Source of the DNA: Treponema primitia ZAS-2
GTDB taxonomy: Bacteria > Spirochaetota > Spirochaetia > Treponematales > Breznakiellaceae
Length of the DNA: 64,000 nt
Direction of reading: 5' to 3'
Assembly: GCF_000214375.1 (NCBI RefSeq)
Contig: NC_015578.1
Location: 2,914,001 to 2,978,000, forward strand
The notes below the pieces were generated by a model that saw only the letters and a list, made by a program, of their open reading frames with translations, ran no database searches and had not been told where the DNA came from. Shown here piece after piece: positions 16,832 to 25,412 of the stretch. Every line of letters begins with the position of its first letter. The first letter of the stretch is position 1. The position numbers were made by a program, and so were the translations under genes.

Positions 16832-18097
16832 TCACAGTGTTTGGGGAAGGGATTTTAAAAAGGCGTCCAGGCTTCCGGCTTCCGAAAATTGTCCCTGAAA
16901 GAAGGAAGGCCCCCCGCCCCCCTTGCCGCCAAATTTTTCCATAGGCTCCTTTAACAGGGGCCGTATATCAAATGTTTTTACCGAACAGAGGCCGGCGAAT
17001 TTTCCGTCCCCCGGGGATGCCGCCACTAATACTGCGGCGGTGAATTTTTGTGCTGCCCTGGCTATGCGTAAAACCTCTTCCATGTCTGCGCCGGGGAAAG
17101 ATTCAACCAGCACCCGCCCTTCCCCGGTATTTCCGGCGCCGGCTTCAGCCCCTCCTAGGGACCGGGCAGCCGGGTCACCCAGAAGCCCGGCCTTGCGGAG
17201 CCATTCTTCAGCCCGGCCCAGGGCGGCCTCCTCTTCCAAAGCCTTAAGCCGCCGCTCAAGGGCGGCAGTCCGTTCCAGTAACGCCAGGCTTGCTAGGCCG
17301 GTTTCCGCAAGCGGAACCTTGAGGGCCCGGGAAACGATCTCCCCATTGCGCCGCAGTATACGGCTGTCCCGGAGCACCCGCCGGCCCGCAATAAAACTAA
17401 CCCGGATCATGCCCTTGTACTTTTCAGCCCCCAGGATGCGGAGCATCCCGATTTTCCCGGTGGATCCCAGGTGGGTTCCACAGCAGGGCGAAAAATCGTT
17501 CCCCTGAATCTCCACCACCCGGATCACTTCTTCCCCCTTGGGCGGAACCTTCCGCAGGGGGAAGTCTTCCACCTGTTCCGGGGGACAGCAGTGGATGATC
17601 ACCGGATGGTCTTCTTCAATGGCGTCCGCTACCGCCTCTTCAACCTTAACCAGGGTTTCCTCAGACAGTTCTTTGGTATCCACATCGATGGTACACGGAT
17701 GGGACTCACCCGCAGCCTCATCCCCCAAGTGCATGGACACCGTGTACGCCCCGGTTAGCCTGAGTATGGTCCCGGACAGGAGGTGCTGGGCAGTATGGAG
17801 TACCGTAAAATCCCTGCGCCGCACCCTGTCAACACACAATTCCGCTGGGCCCGGGTTTAGCCGCTCTGCATCCGCGGCATTTATTATATGGAAGATTTCT
17901 TCGTTTTTTTCCAGCACATCCAGTACGGGAAACCCATTAATGGTTCCCCGGTCGCCGGGCTGCCCTCCCCCCTCGGGGTAAAAAACCGTGGCGTCCAGAA
18001 TGAGCGCCGCCTTGTCCTCATAGGGCCGGATTTCCAGAATAGTTGCGGTAAAGGAATCCCCAGGGGGGACATCGTAATAAGCCTTTCGGGTTTCCAT
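16832..18097 (-). CDS. Alanyl-tRNA editing protein, long AlaX type with DHHA1 domain
   Basis: The 421-residue protein resembles the C-terminal half of alanyl-tRNA synthetase. It has a beta-barrel start (FYPEGGGQPGDRG), zinc-binding editing motifs HxxxH (His101, His105 in HTAQHLLSG) and CxxxH (Cys205, His209 in CCGTHLG), then a coiled segment and a DHHA1-like end (FGGKGGGGPSFFQGQF, a Gly-rich stretch). It lacks the synthetase catalytic core, so it should hydrolyse mischarged Ser- or Gly-tRNA(Ala) in trans. ATG at 18097 is preferred (AGGAG 5 nt upstream) over the in-frame GTG at 18103. Confidence 0.9.
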   Translation of the reverse strand: METRKAYYDVPPGDSFTATILEIRPYEDKAALILDATVFYPEGGGQPGDRGTINGFPVLDVLEKNEEIFHIINAADAERLNPGPAELCVDRVRRRDFTVLHTAQHLLSGTILRLTGAYTVSMHLGDEAAGESHPCTIDVDTKELSEETLVKVEEAVADAIEEDHPVIIHCCPPEQVEDFPLRKVPPKGEEVIRVVEIQGNDFSPCCGTHLGSTGKIGMLRILGAEKYKGMIRVSFIAGRRVLRDSRILRRNGEIVSRALKVPLAETGLASLALLERTAALERRLKALEEEAALGRAEEWLRKAGLLGDPAARSLGGAEAGAGNTGEGRVLVESFPGADMEEVLRIARAAQKFTAAVLVAASPGDGKFAGLCSVKTFDIRPLLKEPMEKFGGKGGGGPSFFQGQFSEAGSLDAFLKSLPQTL

Positions 18098-18155
18098 GGG
18101 CACTCCTGTTGGCTTCCACTTTTTACTGTAATACCCAGAATGTCAAGAAGCAAAT

Positions 18156-18869
18156 TCACCGGCTGCGGGGCCCTAAAACCTGAAAAAATCCCCCCGGCAC
18201 CTTCACCTCAAATTCCATGAGCTTCCCGTCATGGGGGTGGTGAAATACCAGCACTTCCGCGTGGAGGCAAAGCCGTTTCAGGGGATTTGTCTTTGCCCCG
18301 TATTTAGGGTCCCCCGCCACAGGATGACCCAGATGGGCCAGGTGGGCGCGGATCTGGTTGCGGCGGCCGGTTTCCAGTTCCAGGGACAGGAGGGAAAAAC
18401 CGTTGCCCGCCTTCAGGAGCTTCCAATGGGTAATGGCCCGCCATGTTTTCGATGCAGCTCCGTTTTGCTGCCCACCCCGGACCACCACAACCCGACCCCG
18501 GCTATCCTCACCCAAGGGCGCGTCGATGATCCCCTGGGCTTCGGCAAACTCACCCTCAGCCAGGGCAAGGTAGCGCCGTTCCTCTACCGTCTCATCCCAG
18601 TGTTCCATAAGTTTCCGCTTGACCGCTTCGGACTTGGCAAAAAGCATGACCCCCGAAGTATCCCGGTCCAGCCGGTGAACCACCGCAGCCCTGCGCTTTT
18701 CCCCCTTTTTGCGGAGGTATTCCGAGAGTATCCAGTAGGCGGTTTTTTCCCGTTCCGATCCTGTGGCAATGGAGAGCAGTCCCGGGGGCTTATCTGCCAC
18801 CAGGATATCCCGATCCTCGTAGATGAGAACCAGGCCCTGGGCCAGAGTGCGGGGATAGGCAGGTTTCAT
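18156..18869 (-). CDS. RluA-family 23S/tRNA pseudouridine synthase
   Basis: The 237-residue protein has the RluA catalytic motif HRLDRDTSGVMLFAKS (Asp nucleophile in the LDRDTSG core), an N-terminal VLIYEDRDILVADKPPGLLS stretch and the later GRRNQIRAHLAHLGHPVAGDPKYG block. There is no S4 domain, so it is a short form like RluC-independent or TruC-type members. The substrate uridine cannot be assigned. It starts 6 nt after the LarA-like stop, with a weak ribosome-binding site. Confidence 0.9.
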   Translation of the reverse strand: MKPAYPRTLAQGLVLIYEDRDILVADKPPGLLSIATGSEREKTAYWILSEYLRKKGEKRRAAVVHRLDRDTSGVMLFAKSEAVKRKLMEHWDETVEERRYLALAEGEFAEAQGIIDAPLGEDSRGRVVVVRGGQQNGAASKTWRAITHWKLLKAGNGFSLLSLELETGRRNQIRAHLAHLGHPVAGDPKYGAKTNPLKRLCLHAEVLVFHHPHDGKLMEFEVKVPGGFFQVLGPRSR

Positions 18870-18875
18870 GACAGC

Positions 18876-20120
18876 CTAAGCACAGGTCCAGAGACCCAGC
18901 GCAGGATTGCTGATATAGTAGATTTCCTCTCCGTCAATTGTATTGTAACCTTCTTTTAGTTTTGCTGTGTCATAACAGGCAGCAGCTTCATTATAGGGCA
19001 TATAGTCAAAGGCTGCGCCCCGCACTTCTTCTTCACTCAGTAATGCCGTGCAGTACACCACACGGAATTTACCCTCGGAAGAACCGTGGATAAGGTGGGC
19101 CGCCACAGACATATTGTTCTGTAGATCTTCTTCGGTCTCCATGAGGGCCAGCACTTTTTCCCGGCCAATGTAGCCATATTTGCGGATCAGGGCGTCATTC
19201 CCCTGATCCTCCCCAAATTTCCGCACCCCCGGCGCAAGGATGATGAGTTCCCCGCCCTCCGCCATGGCCATCCTGGCCCGGTATATAGCCTTGTTCCCCA
19301 GCCAGGTACTTTTAAATTCCCGGGGGTCAAGGAAAACAATCGCTTTTTTGATGGGCCGCTCCAGCACGGTAAGGTTCTTTTCCCGGGAAAGGCTTACCGC
19401 CTGCTCAAAGAGACTGCGGTCCCGGCCTATATAAAGGCCGTGGATGCGGGCAATATCATGCTCAACCGTAGTAACGGTAAGCACATAAAGCACAGGAATG
19501 TTTTTCAGAAAACGTTCATCCGCATAGTCAAACACCTTGCGAACCGGGGAAAAATCCTTTCCCATAAGACGCTCCATACCCCAGCGCACCCCGAGCATGT
19601 GGGATGAATTGATCATACTGTAACCGCCGCAGCCGACAAAAATATTCTTGGAATAGTTTGCCATACCCACAACCTCATGGGGCACCACCTGGCCCACAGA
19701 AATGATGCAGTCGTAGGAAGGATCAACGATGTGGGTATTCACCTCCACATCGATCTTAGTGGTAAACAGCCCGTCGGATACTTCGGACACAAAGGACGCC
19801 GGAACTTCCCCAAGCTTAACCACATCGGTACGCCAATTATGGACTATCAGCTTTTCATGGGGGATGGCCCCTTCAAAAAAGGCCTCGCACTCCGCGGGGC
19901 TCATAGGCTCATGGGTACCCAGGGCGGGCATGACATCAACTTCAGAGCGATCCTTTAAAAGCCTATAGTACAGGGCGGTGATTTTTCCCGCCCCGGAATA
20001 CATCCGGGTATAATCCGGGGGCAACAACAGTACCCTGCGAAGTTGCTTCCCCTCAAGGGACTTTTCAAGCGCATTTCGCAGGGCCCCTTCATCCAGTCCT
20101 TCATCGCTCAGTAGTACCAT
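18876..20120 (-). CDS. LarA-family nickel-pincer racemase/epimerase
   Basis: The 414-residue protein is related to lactate racemase LarA (DUF2088 N-terminal domain). The active-site residues align by spacing: His70 (GTHEP), His148 (VPHEV), Lys158 (NYSKN) and His174 (SSHML). The 10- and 16-residue intervals between the last three equal those of His174, Lys184 and His200 in Lactobacillus LarA, where Lys184 carries the nickel-pincer cofactor and His200 binds nickel. No larB, larC or larE lies in the window, so cofactor supply must come from elsewhere. The substrate is an alpha-hydroxy acid in characterised members; here it is unknown. An amino-acid racemase lies nearby but is unrelated. Confidence 0.82.
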   Translation of the reverse strand: MVLLSDEGLDEGALRNALEKSLEGKQLRRVLLLPPDYTRMYSGAGKITALYYRLLKDRSEVDVMPALGTHEPMSPAECEAFFEGAIPHEKLIVHNWRTDVVKLGEVPASFVSEVSDGLFTTKIDVEVNTHIVDPSYDCIISVGQVVPHEVVGMANYSKNIFVGCGGYSMINSSHMLGVRWGMERLMGKDFSPVRKVFDYADERFLKNIPVLYVLTVTTVEHDIARIHGLYIGRDRSLFEQAVSLSREKNLTVLERPIKKAIVFLDPREFKSTWLGNKAIYRARMAMAEGGELIILAPGVRKFGEDQGNDALIRKYGYIGREKVLALMETEEDLQNNMSVAAHLIHGSSEGKFRVVYCTALLSEEEVRGAAFDYMPYNEAAACYDTAKLKEGYNTIDGEEIYYISNPALGLWTCA

Positions 20121-20229
20121 TAGCGTTCCACCCTCTGTTTTACTTAGCCCGATTTTTGGAGGCGTCTATCAGTATAGGGTGAATTTCCGGAACCTTCAAG
20201 CTACATTAATTGCCTCCGGCTTCTGCGCG

Positions 20230-20259
20230 TTGACAAACAGCCCTAAAACCCCCTATCAT
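20230..20259 (+). promoter_or_regulatory. argF promoter immediately before the start codon
   Basis: TTGACA (20230-20235), an 18-bp spacer and TATCAT (20254-20259). The ATG is at 20269, 9 nt after the -10, so the transcript would carry at most a few untranslated nucleotides. No Shine-Dalgarno is present. Confidence 0.65.
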
Positions 20260-20268
20260 TAAGCTATT

Positions 20269-21216
20269 ATGGATAAAAATACATTAAAGGGACGATCCCT
20301 GCTCACCTGGCTTGATTATTCCGAAGAGGAAATTCGCTATTTTCTTGATTTGTCAAAGCAAGTCAAGGAAGAAAAAAAGCGGGGGGAACTTCATCAGCGT
20401 TTTACTGGGAAAACAATTGCCCTGCTTTTTGAAAAGCGCTCTACCCGGACCCGCTGTGCCTTTGAAACATCCATAGGGGAGGAAGGGGGGCATCCGGTGT
20501 TCCTTTCCACTGCGGACATACAGCTGGGGGAAAAGGAATCCGTGGAAGATACCTCCCGTGTCCTGGGCCGTATGTTCAGCGCCATCCAATTCCGGGGCTT
20601 CAAACAGTCCACCGTGGAGACCCTGGCTAAATTTTCCGGGGTGCCGGTGTACAACGGGCTTACCGACAATTTTCACCCCACCCAAGTCCTGGCGGACATC
20701 ATGACTATCGAAGAAAATTTTGGTTCCTCCAGGGGAAAGAAACTCTGCTTTGTGGGGGACGGGAGAAACAATGTGGCCCGTTCCCTGATGGTGATTTGTG
20801 CAAAACTGGGGGTCCACTTTACCATTGTCACCCCCCCTGCCCTCATGCCCGATCCGGCGCTGGTCAAAACCTGCGAAACCCTGGCCGCTGCCGCCGGTTC
20901 AAAAATACTGATCACCGCCGATACTGCGGCGGTCGAAGGGGCCCATGCCCTATACACCGATGTATGGGCATCCATGGGGGAAGAGGCGGTAAAGGCGGAA
21001 CGGGTTAAACAGCTCAGCCCCTTCCAGGTTAACCAGGACCTTATGGCTAAGACCGGCCTCAAGGAAACTATCTTCCTCCATTGCCTGCCGGCCATACGGG
21101 GCGAAGAGGTTACTGCCGCCGTCATTGACGGAAATCAAACCCGGGTTTGGGATGAGGCGGAAAACCGCAAACACACTATCAAAGCAATAATGCTGGGGAC
21201 CCTCGGCCTGGCCTGA
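20269..21216 (+). CDS. argF: Ornithine carbamoyltransferase
   Basis: The 315-residue enzyme is of normal length. It has the carbamoyl-phosphate loop STRTR (~57-61), the FRGF and HPTQVLAD segments, the ornithine-loop region DVWASMGEE and the catalytic HCLPA (Cys ~273). It interconverts ornithine plus carbamoyl phosphate with citrulline. Placed next to the ornithine-degrading genes and with no other arginine-biosynthetic gene in the window, a catabolic role (citrulline to ornithine plus carbamoyl phosphate for ATP) is attractive, but a biosynthetic role is not excluded. Its mRNA appears leaderless. It converges on orr, with a perfect hairpin between them. Confidence 0.95.
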   Translation: MDKNTLKGRSLLTWLDYSEEEIRYFLDLSKQVKEEKKRGELHQRFTGKTIALLFEKRSTRTRCAFETSIGEEGGHPVFLSTADIQLGEKESVEDTSRVLGRMFSAIQFRGFKQSTVETLAKFSGVPVYNGLTDNFHPTQVLADIMTIEENFGSSRGKKLCFVGDGRNNVARSLMVICAKLGVHFTIVTPPALMPDPALVKTCETLAAAAGSKILITADTAAVEGAHALYTDVWASMGEEAVKAERVKQLSPFQVNQDLMAKTGLKETIFLHCLPAIRGEEVTAAVIDGNQTRVWDEAENRKHTIKAIMLGTLGLA

Positions 21217-21236
21217 GGTTTCCGTAAAACTAAGCC

Positions 21237-21277
21237 AGGGAATCCCTAAAAATTAACCGGGCTTTTAGGGATTCCCT
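21237..21277. repeat. CTAAAA hairpin between argF and orr, containing the orr stop codon
   Basis: A 15-bp perfect stem, AGGGAATCCCTAAAA (21237-21251) with TTTTAGGGATTCCCT (21263-21277), and an 11-nt loop. It lies 20 nt after argF. On the minus strand the orr codons for its last residues (PVNF) and stop are inside loop and arm. It may terminate both converging genes. Family member with elements at 16217, 29401 and 29481. Confidence 0.85.
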
Positions 21278-22379
21278 CTATGTATCTGCGCTGCACATAG
21301 CCTGAGCTAAAAGCCCGGAGCAGGGCGCTGTATTTAAGGGTAAAGGCCACCACATCACCTACCTGATAATGTTTTTCAGAAGCGCTTATATCCAGTATGA
21401 GGTGATCCGAACTGGCGCCGAGTATGGCTATACTTAAGTCCTCTGGAAACATATTTTCAGTGTCCACATCCTGTTTACCCACTGCGAGTATGGCCCGTTT
21501 GATCAGCCCCAGGTCCTTAAAAACGGGGCATTTCCCAAAGGCGTCCTTTCCGCTTTCCCCCTCAGGCAGGGAAGGTTTTGTCTGCACTTCGATAATCTGG
21601 GCTTCCAGCTTTACCCCATCACTATAAGTGTTTTCAATCCGGGAGCCGTAGGCGGTTTCAGTTCCCAGGACAAAGGATTCCCCCAAACGTAAATTGTTTA
21701 TCCCCTGGGGAATTTCTCCCTTTTCGATCAGGTAATAAGAACTGGAATTACCCCCGGAAACTATTGCCGGCTTAATACCAAAGTGTTCATGGATACGGTC
21801 TGCCCAGGATACCAGAATAGAAAGGTTATCCATTTTCGGAATAATGGCCCCATAACAGGTCAAGTTGGTTCCCAGGCCTAACAGTTCCAGGTGTTTCATC
21901 CGGCTGATTTCATCAACTGTCCTGAGTATCTTTTCCTCCTCCTTATAAAAAAGCCCCTCTCGAAGATCCCCCAAATCGATCATCAGCAGGGCCTGATGAA
22001 TTTTCCCCTGCCTCGCAGCCTCGTCATTCAGAAGCCCCAGGGTTTCTATTTCCGAATTCATGCTTACATCCGTACAACGGATTACATCGGGTATCTCACA
22101 TTTCTGGGGAAGCCGGAGAAGTACCGTTTTTTTACCACTTCCGGCATAGGTTTTTATGTTTTTAATCCGGGAATCCGCAAGATAATCCACAGCGGAGTGG
22201 GAGAGCAGCATTTCCGTGATCTCAGGATCCGCGCAGAATGACTTTGTCACAATCATTAACGAACAGCCTGAGCCTTTTACCGAAGCGGAAAGGGTTTCCA
22301 GGTTTTGTCGTAATTTTCCTATATTAATAGAAAGGAGGGGGTACGCTGCCTGATCCATAGGAGTACTATCAAATGCCAT
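21246..22379 (-). CDS. orr: Ornithine racemase
   Basis: The 377-residue PLP enzyme is of the alanine-racemase N-terminal fold. PLP Lys is in MIVTKSFCAD (~45). Orr-type motifs follow: YLADSRIKNIKTY, MNSEIETLGLLN, MIDLGDLREGLFY, LGLGTNLTCYGAIIPKMDNLS, VSGGNSSSYYLI, LRLGESFVLGTETAYG, and LGASSDHLILD. These resemble clostridial ornithine racemase rather than Alr. It converts L- to D-ornithine, the substrate of OraSE. It is divergent from ord across a 251-bp region. The C-terminus (PVNF, stop) is encoded by a mobile-looking hairpin, so the last residues may have been replaced by its insertion. Confidence 0.9.
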   Translation of the reverse strand: MAFDSTPMDQAAYPLLSINIGKLRQNLETLSASVKGSGCSLMIVTKSFCADPEITEMLLSHSAVDYLADSRIKNIKTYAGSGKKTVLLRLPQKCEIPDVIRCTDVSMNSEIETLGLLNDEAARQGKIHQALLMIDLGDLREGLFYKEEEKILRTVDEISRMKHLELLGLGTNLTCYGAIIPKMDNLSILVSWADRIHEHFGIKPAIVSGGNSSSYYLIEKGEIPQGINNLRLGESFVLGTETAYGSRIENTYSDGVKLEAQIIEVQTKPSLPEGESGKDAFGKCPVFKDLGLIKRAILAVGKQDVDTENMFPEDLSIAILGASSDHLILDISASEKHYQVGDVVAFTLKYSALLRAFSSGYVQRRYIEGIPKSPVNF

Positions 22380-22630
22380 TAAAATACCTCTTGTTTGAAA
22401 TATACAAAAAAACCCGTAAAATTTCCATGCGATGTTTGTAAAAAATTACGAATTTATGAAAAATTACACAACAGTATTATTAATAATTATTTTTCTTGAC
22501 TTCGCAGAAAAGATGTAAGAAGATTACTAATAAGTATGCGAGGCGATTCCAAAATACAAAAATATTTTACCCGTAAGGGAAAGCTCTTAGGAAATTAACC
22601 TAAAGAGAAAAAGAAAATAGGAAGGCAAAA
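22380..22630. promoter_or_regulatory. Divergent orr / ord control region
   Basis: The 251-bp AT-rich spacer separates the two divergent parts of the ornithine pathway. A TTGACT at 22496-22501 is the best plus-strand -35, but its -10 is weak. A small hairpin, CTCTTAGG (22584-22591) with CCTAAAGAG (22599-22607), sits just before the AGGAAGG ribosome-binding site of ord and could affect its translation. No known riboswitch was recognised. Confidence 0.45.
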
Positions 22631-23689
22631 ATGCAAAATGTGAAGGTTATTATCTGGGGACTGGGGGCCATGGGCTCCGGTATGGCGGAAATGCTTTTGG
22701 GGAAGAAAGGGGTGGACATTGTCGGCGTAGTCGGCAGGCCCGATAAAGAAGGCAAGAGTATGTATGATTTTCTTTCGATAAAAAGAGGAAATCTGCCTGA
22801 TGTGATCATCGGCTCTCCTGAAGCGGTGATTACCGAAAAAGCCGCAGATGTGGTGCTGCTCTGTACCGATTCATTCACCGCAAAAGCTTTTGAACGAATA
22901 CAGTTCATTCTGGAAAAAAATATCAACTGTATTACCAGCGCAGAAGAAATGTCCTATCCCAAGGCTAAGGAACCGGAGCTGGCTAAAAAAATTGACGAAA
23001 TTGCCAGGGCCAACGGCGTATCGGTCCTCGGCACAGGGATCAACCCCGGGCTGATCATGGACCTCCTGGTTATCACCATGACCGGTTGTTGCAAAGAAGT
23101 GGAGCATATCACATCCCGGCGGATCAACAGCCTGTCCCCCTTTGGGCCAGCGGTTATGGAAGAGCAGGGCATAGGTATCACCCCTGAGTCATTCCGGGCC
23201 AATGTTAAGACCGGGGAGCTTTCCGGGCACGTAGGATTTTCCGAATCCATCAGCATGATTGCCGATGCCATAGGCTGGAAGCTGAACGATATTAAGCAAT
23301 CCATGGAACCCATTGTTACAAGTGTTGACCGCAAGTCCCCCTACGGATTCGCCAAAGCAGGAAATGTAGCGGGCTGCGCTATGAAGGGTTACGGGTACGT
23401 TGATGGGGATATGAAAATCGAAATGGATCATCCCCAGCAAATCGAACCGGAACAGGTGGGGGTCAAGACCGGGGACTATGTGATCATCCGGGGTACCCCA
23501 AATATCAACATGATCAATTCTCCGGAAGTTCCCGGGGGCATAGGTACCATCGCCATGTGCGTCAACATGATTCCCCAAATCATCAACGCCAGGCCCGGGC
23601 TCCAGACCATGATCACCCTGCCTGTTCCCCGGGCTATCATGGGGGATATGAGGGATATGATATCCGAAGAGGCAAAAATCGTAAAATGA
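22631..23689 (+). CDS. ord: 2,4-diaminopentanoate dehydrogenase
   Basis: The 352-residue protein begins with an NAD(P)-binding Rossmann motif (IIWGLGAMGSGMAEMLLGKKGVDIVGVVGRPDKEG), followed by a dihydrodipicolinate-reductase-like fold (GTGINPGLIMDLLV). It oxidatively deaminates (2R,4S)-2,4-diaminopentanoate to 2-amino-4-oxopentanoate, releasing ammonia and NAD(P)H. It heads the operon, with AGGAAGG 5 nt before the ATG. Its stop overlaps the ortA start (ATGA). Identification rests on sequence features plus the complete set of pathway neighbours. Confidence 0.93.
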   Translation: MQNVKVIIWGLGAMGSGMAEMLLGKKGVDIVGVVGRPDKEGKSMYDFLSIKRGNLPDVIIGSPEAVITEKAADVVLLCTDSFTAKAFERIQFILEKNINCITSAEEMSYPKAKEPELAKKIDEIARANGVSVLGTGINPGLIMDLLVITMTGCCKEVEHITSRRINSLSPFGPAVMEEQGIGITPESFRANVKTGELSGHVGFSESISMIADAIGWKLNDIKQSMEPIVTSVDRKSPYGFAKAGNVAGCAMKGYGYVDGDMKIEMDHPQQIEPEQVGVKTGDYVIIRGTPNINMINSPEVPGGIGTIAMCVNMIPQIINARPGLQTMITLPVPRAIMGDMRDMISEEAKIVK

Positions 23690-23997
23690 GAAAAAATATG
23701 GTTAATAAAGGTACCTGGGTTCTGATTCACAAGGTTGTTCTTGAACCCCGGGAGCGGGCTTCCCAGATTCCTGCAGATACTAAAAAGGTACCCCTGGAAA
23801 TGTGGATAAAAGGCCGGCTCCAAAAAGACACAATGATAAGAAAAGAAGCGGAAATACTAACACGGACAGGCCGTAAAGAGACAGGAACACTGCTGGAAGA
23901 AAACCCCACTTACTGGCATGATTTCGGCGAATTTATGCCCGAACTGCTGGCTATAAGCGATCAGGTGCGGGAACTGGTATTCGGAGGGAAAAAATAG
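23686..23997 (+). CDS. ortA: 2-amino-4-oxopentanoate thiolase, small (alpha) subunit
   Basis: The 103-residue protein has the OrtA-type sequence: VNKGTWVLIHKVVLEPRER near the start, VPLEMWIKGRL, and a C-terminal YWHDFGEFMPELL. The ATG at 23686 overlaps the ord stop as ATGA; an ATG at 23698 (MVNKG) is the alternative and is not clearly worse. With OrtB it cleaves 2-amino-4-oxopentanoate with CoA to alanine and acetyl-CoA. Its stop overlaps the GTG of ortB by one base, suggesting equimolar synthesis. Confidence 0.9.
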   Translation: MRKNMVNKGTWVLIHKVVLEPRERASQIPADTKKVPLEMWIKGRLQKDTMIRKEAEILTRTGRKETGTLLEENPTYWHDFGEFMPELLAISDQVRELVFGGKK

Positions 23998-25403
23998 TGG
24001 TAGGAAACAGAGATTATACATCGGTCATGGCGAGGAAAGGAGAGATAATGAAACGGTCTGTGGGCATAGACTACAGCGCCTTTGAAAGCGGATCCATTGC
24101 CTTTGACTATGAAGGGATGATGCGGGAAACGGGGTATACCTTGGAGGAAATAATAAAAATTCAGTCCCGTGCCCATGTAGGAAACACCCCTATTATCGAG
24201 CTCCGGAATTTGACCGCCCTGGCCAGAAAATGCGCCAAGCCCGGTTTCGGCGCACGGATACTGATCAAGGACGAGGCCGCCAACCCCTCGGGAAGCTTCA
24301 AGGCCCGGCGGGCTGCCACCGCCATCTACCATGCTAAAAAGCACGGCTTTAAGGGGGTTATTTCCGCCACCAGCGGAAACTACGGCGCCGCCGTGGCCTC
24401 CCAGGCGGCTATGGCCGGGCTCAAGTGCATCGTAGTGCAGGAATGCTATGACTCCAAGGGACTCGGGCAGCCTGAGATTATCGAGAAGGCCCGGAAGTGC
24501 GAAGCCCTGGGAGCCGAGGTGGTTCAGCTTTCCGTGGGGCCGGAACTGTTTTACAAGTTCCTCCTGCTGCTGGAAGATACGGGTTACTTCAACGCGTCCC
24601 TGTACACCCCCTTCGGCATTGCGGGGATAGAAACCCTGGGTTACGAAATCGCCACTCAGTTTCAGGAAAAATACGGCCGCTGCCCGGACATGGTGGTCTG
24701 TACCAACGCCGGTGGGGGCAATGTAACTGGTACTGCCCGGGGTCTCCTGAAAGCACGAGCCGACAGTATTGTTGTGGGGGCCAGTGTAAATTTGGCAGGA
24801 CTGCACATGGCCTCGGACAGGCAGTTTAACAGAAAGTCCTTTACCACCGGCCATACCGGGTTCGGGGTACCCTTTGCCTCCTGGCCTGACCGCTCTGATG
24901 TGCCCCGCTCGGCGGCCCGGCCCCTGCGTTACATGGATCGCTACGTGACCATCACCCAGGGCTCGGTATTCTACATAACCGAAGCCCTAGCAAGCCTTGA
25001 GGGGCTGGAAAAGGGACCCGCAGGAAACACTTCCCTGGCGGCGGCTTTTGCCCTGGCCCAGCACATGCTCAAGGACCAGCTGATCCTGGTACAGGAAACC
25101 GAGTACACCGGGGCGGGCAAACATGTACAGCCCCAGCTTTCCTTTGCCCGGGAAAACGGGATCGAGGTGGCATTCGGGGACCCCAAGGACGAGGTGCCCG
25201 GGGAAAACCTGATCCTCCCCTCCCACCCCGCCCTGATCAAGGCCACCGATGTGGACCTGGATCATATACGCAGTTCCTTGATCAAAACTGCCCTGGCCGG
25301 CGGGAAGGTCCCCACTGAAGGGGATATAAAGTTCCTGGCAGAGGAAACCAGAAAGGACGAAGCCTTTGTCAAGGCAATCATTGCGAAATTACAGGAAGAT
25401 TAG
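23997..25403 (+). CDS. ortB: 2-amino-4-oxopentanoate thiolase, large PLP-dependent (beta) subunit
   Basis: The 468-residue fold-type-II PLP enzyme is related to threonine synthase. The PLP Lys is in NPSGSFKARRA (~101), with ATSGNYGAAVA, the phosphate-binding TNAGGGNVTGTARG, and SFTTGHTGFGVPF downstream. The GTG start at 23997 is kept rather than the ATG at 24048: the residues between (DYTSVMARKGEIMKR) resemble the conserved OrtB N-terminus, and GGAGGG precedes the GTG. However, the ATG also has a strong AAAGGAG, so an internal start is possible. The product acetyl-CoA can yield ATP through acetate kinase. Confidence 0.93.
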   Translation: MVGNRDYTSVMARKGEIMKRSVGIDYSAFESGSIAFDYEGMMRETGYTLEEIIKIQSRAHVGNTPIIELRNLTALARKCAKPGFGARILIKDEAANPSGSFKARRAATAIYHAKKHGFKGVISATSGNYGAAVASQAAMAGLKCIVVQECYDSKGLGQPEIIEKARKCEALGAEVVQLSVGPELFYKFLLLLEDTGYFNASLYTPFGIAGIETLGYEIATQFQEKYGRCPDMVVCTNAGGGNVTGTARGLLKARADSIVVGASVNLAGLHMASDRQFNRKSFTTGHTGFGVPFASWPDRSDVPRSAARPLRYMDRYVTITQGSVFYITEALASLEGLEKGPAGNTSLAAAFALAQHMLKDQLILVQETEYTGAGKHVQPQLSFARENGIEVAFGDPKDEVPGENLILPSHPALIKATDVDLDHIRSSLIKTALAGGKVPTEGDIKFLAEETRKDEAFVKAIIAKLQED

Positions 25404-25412
25404 GGAGTAAAT

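Noticed and set aside
22380-22630. T-box or riboswitch upstream of ord
   Set aside because: No T-box core (AGGGTGGNACCGCG-like), no known aptamer pattern; only a small hairpin near the ribosome-binding site.
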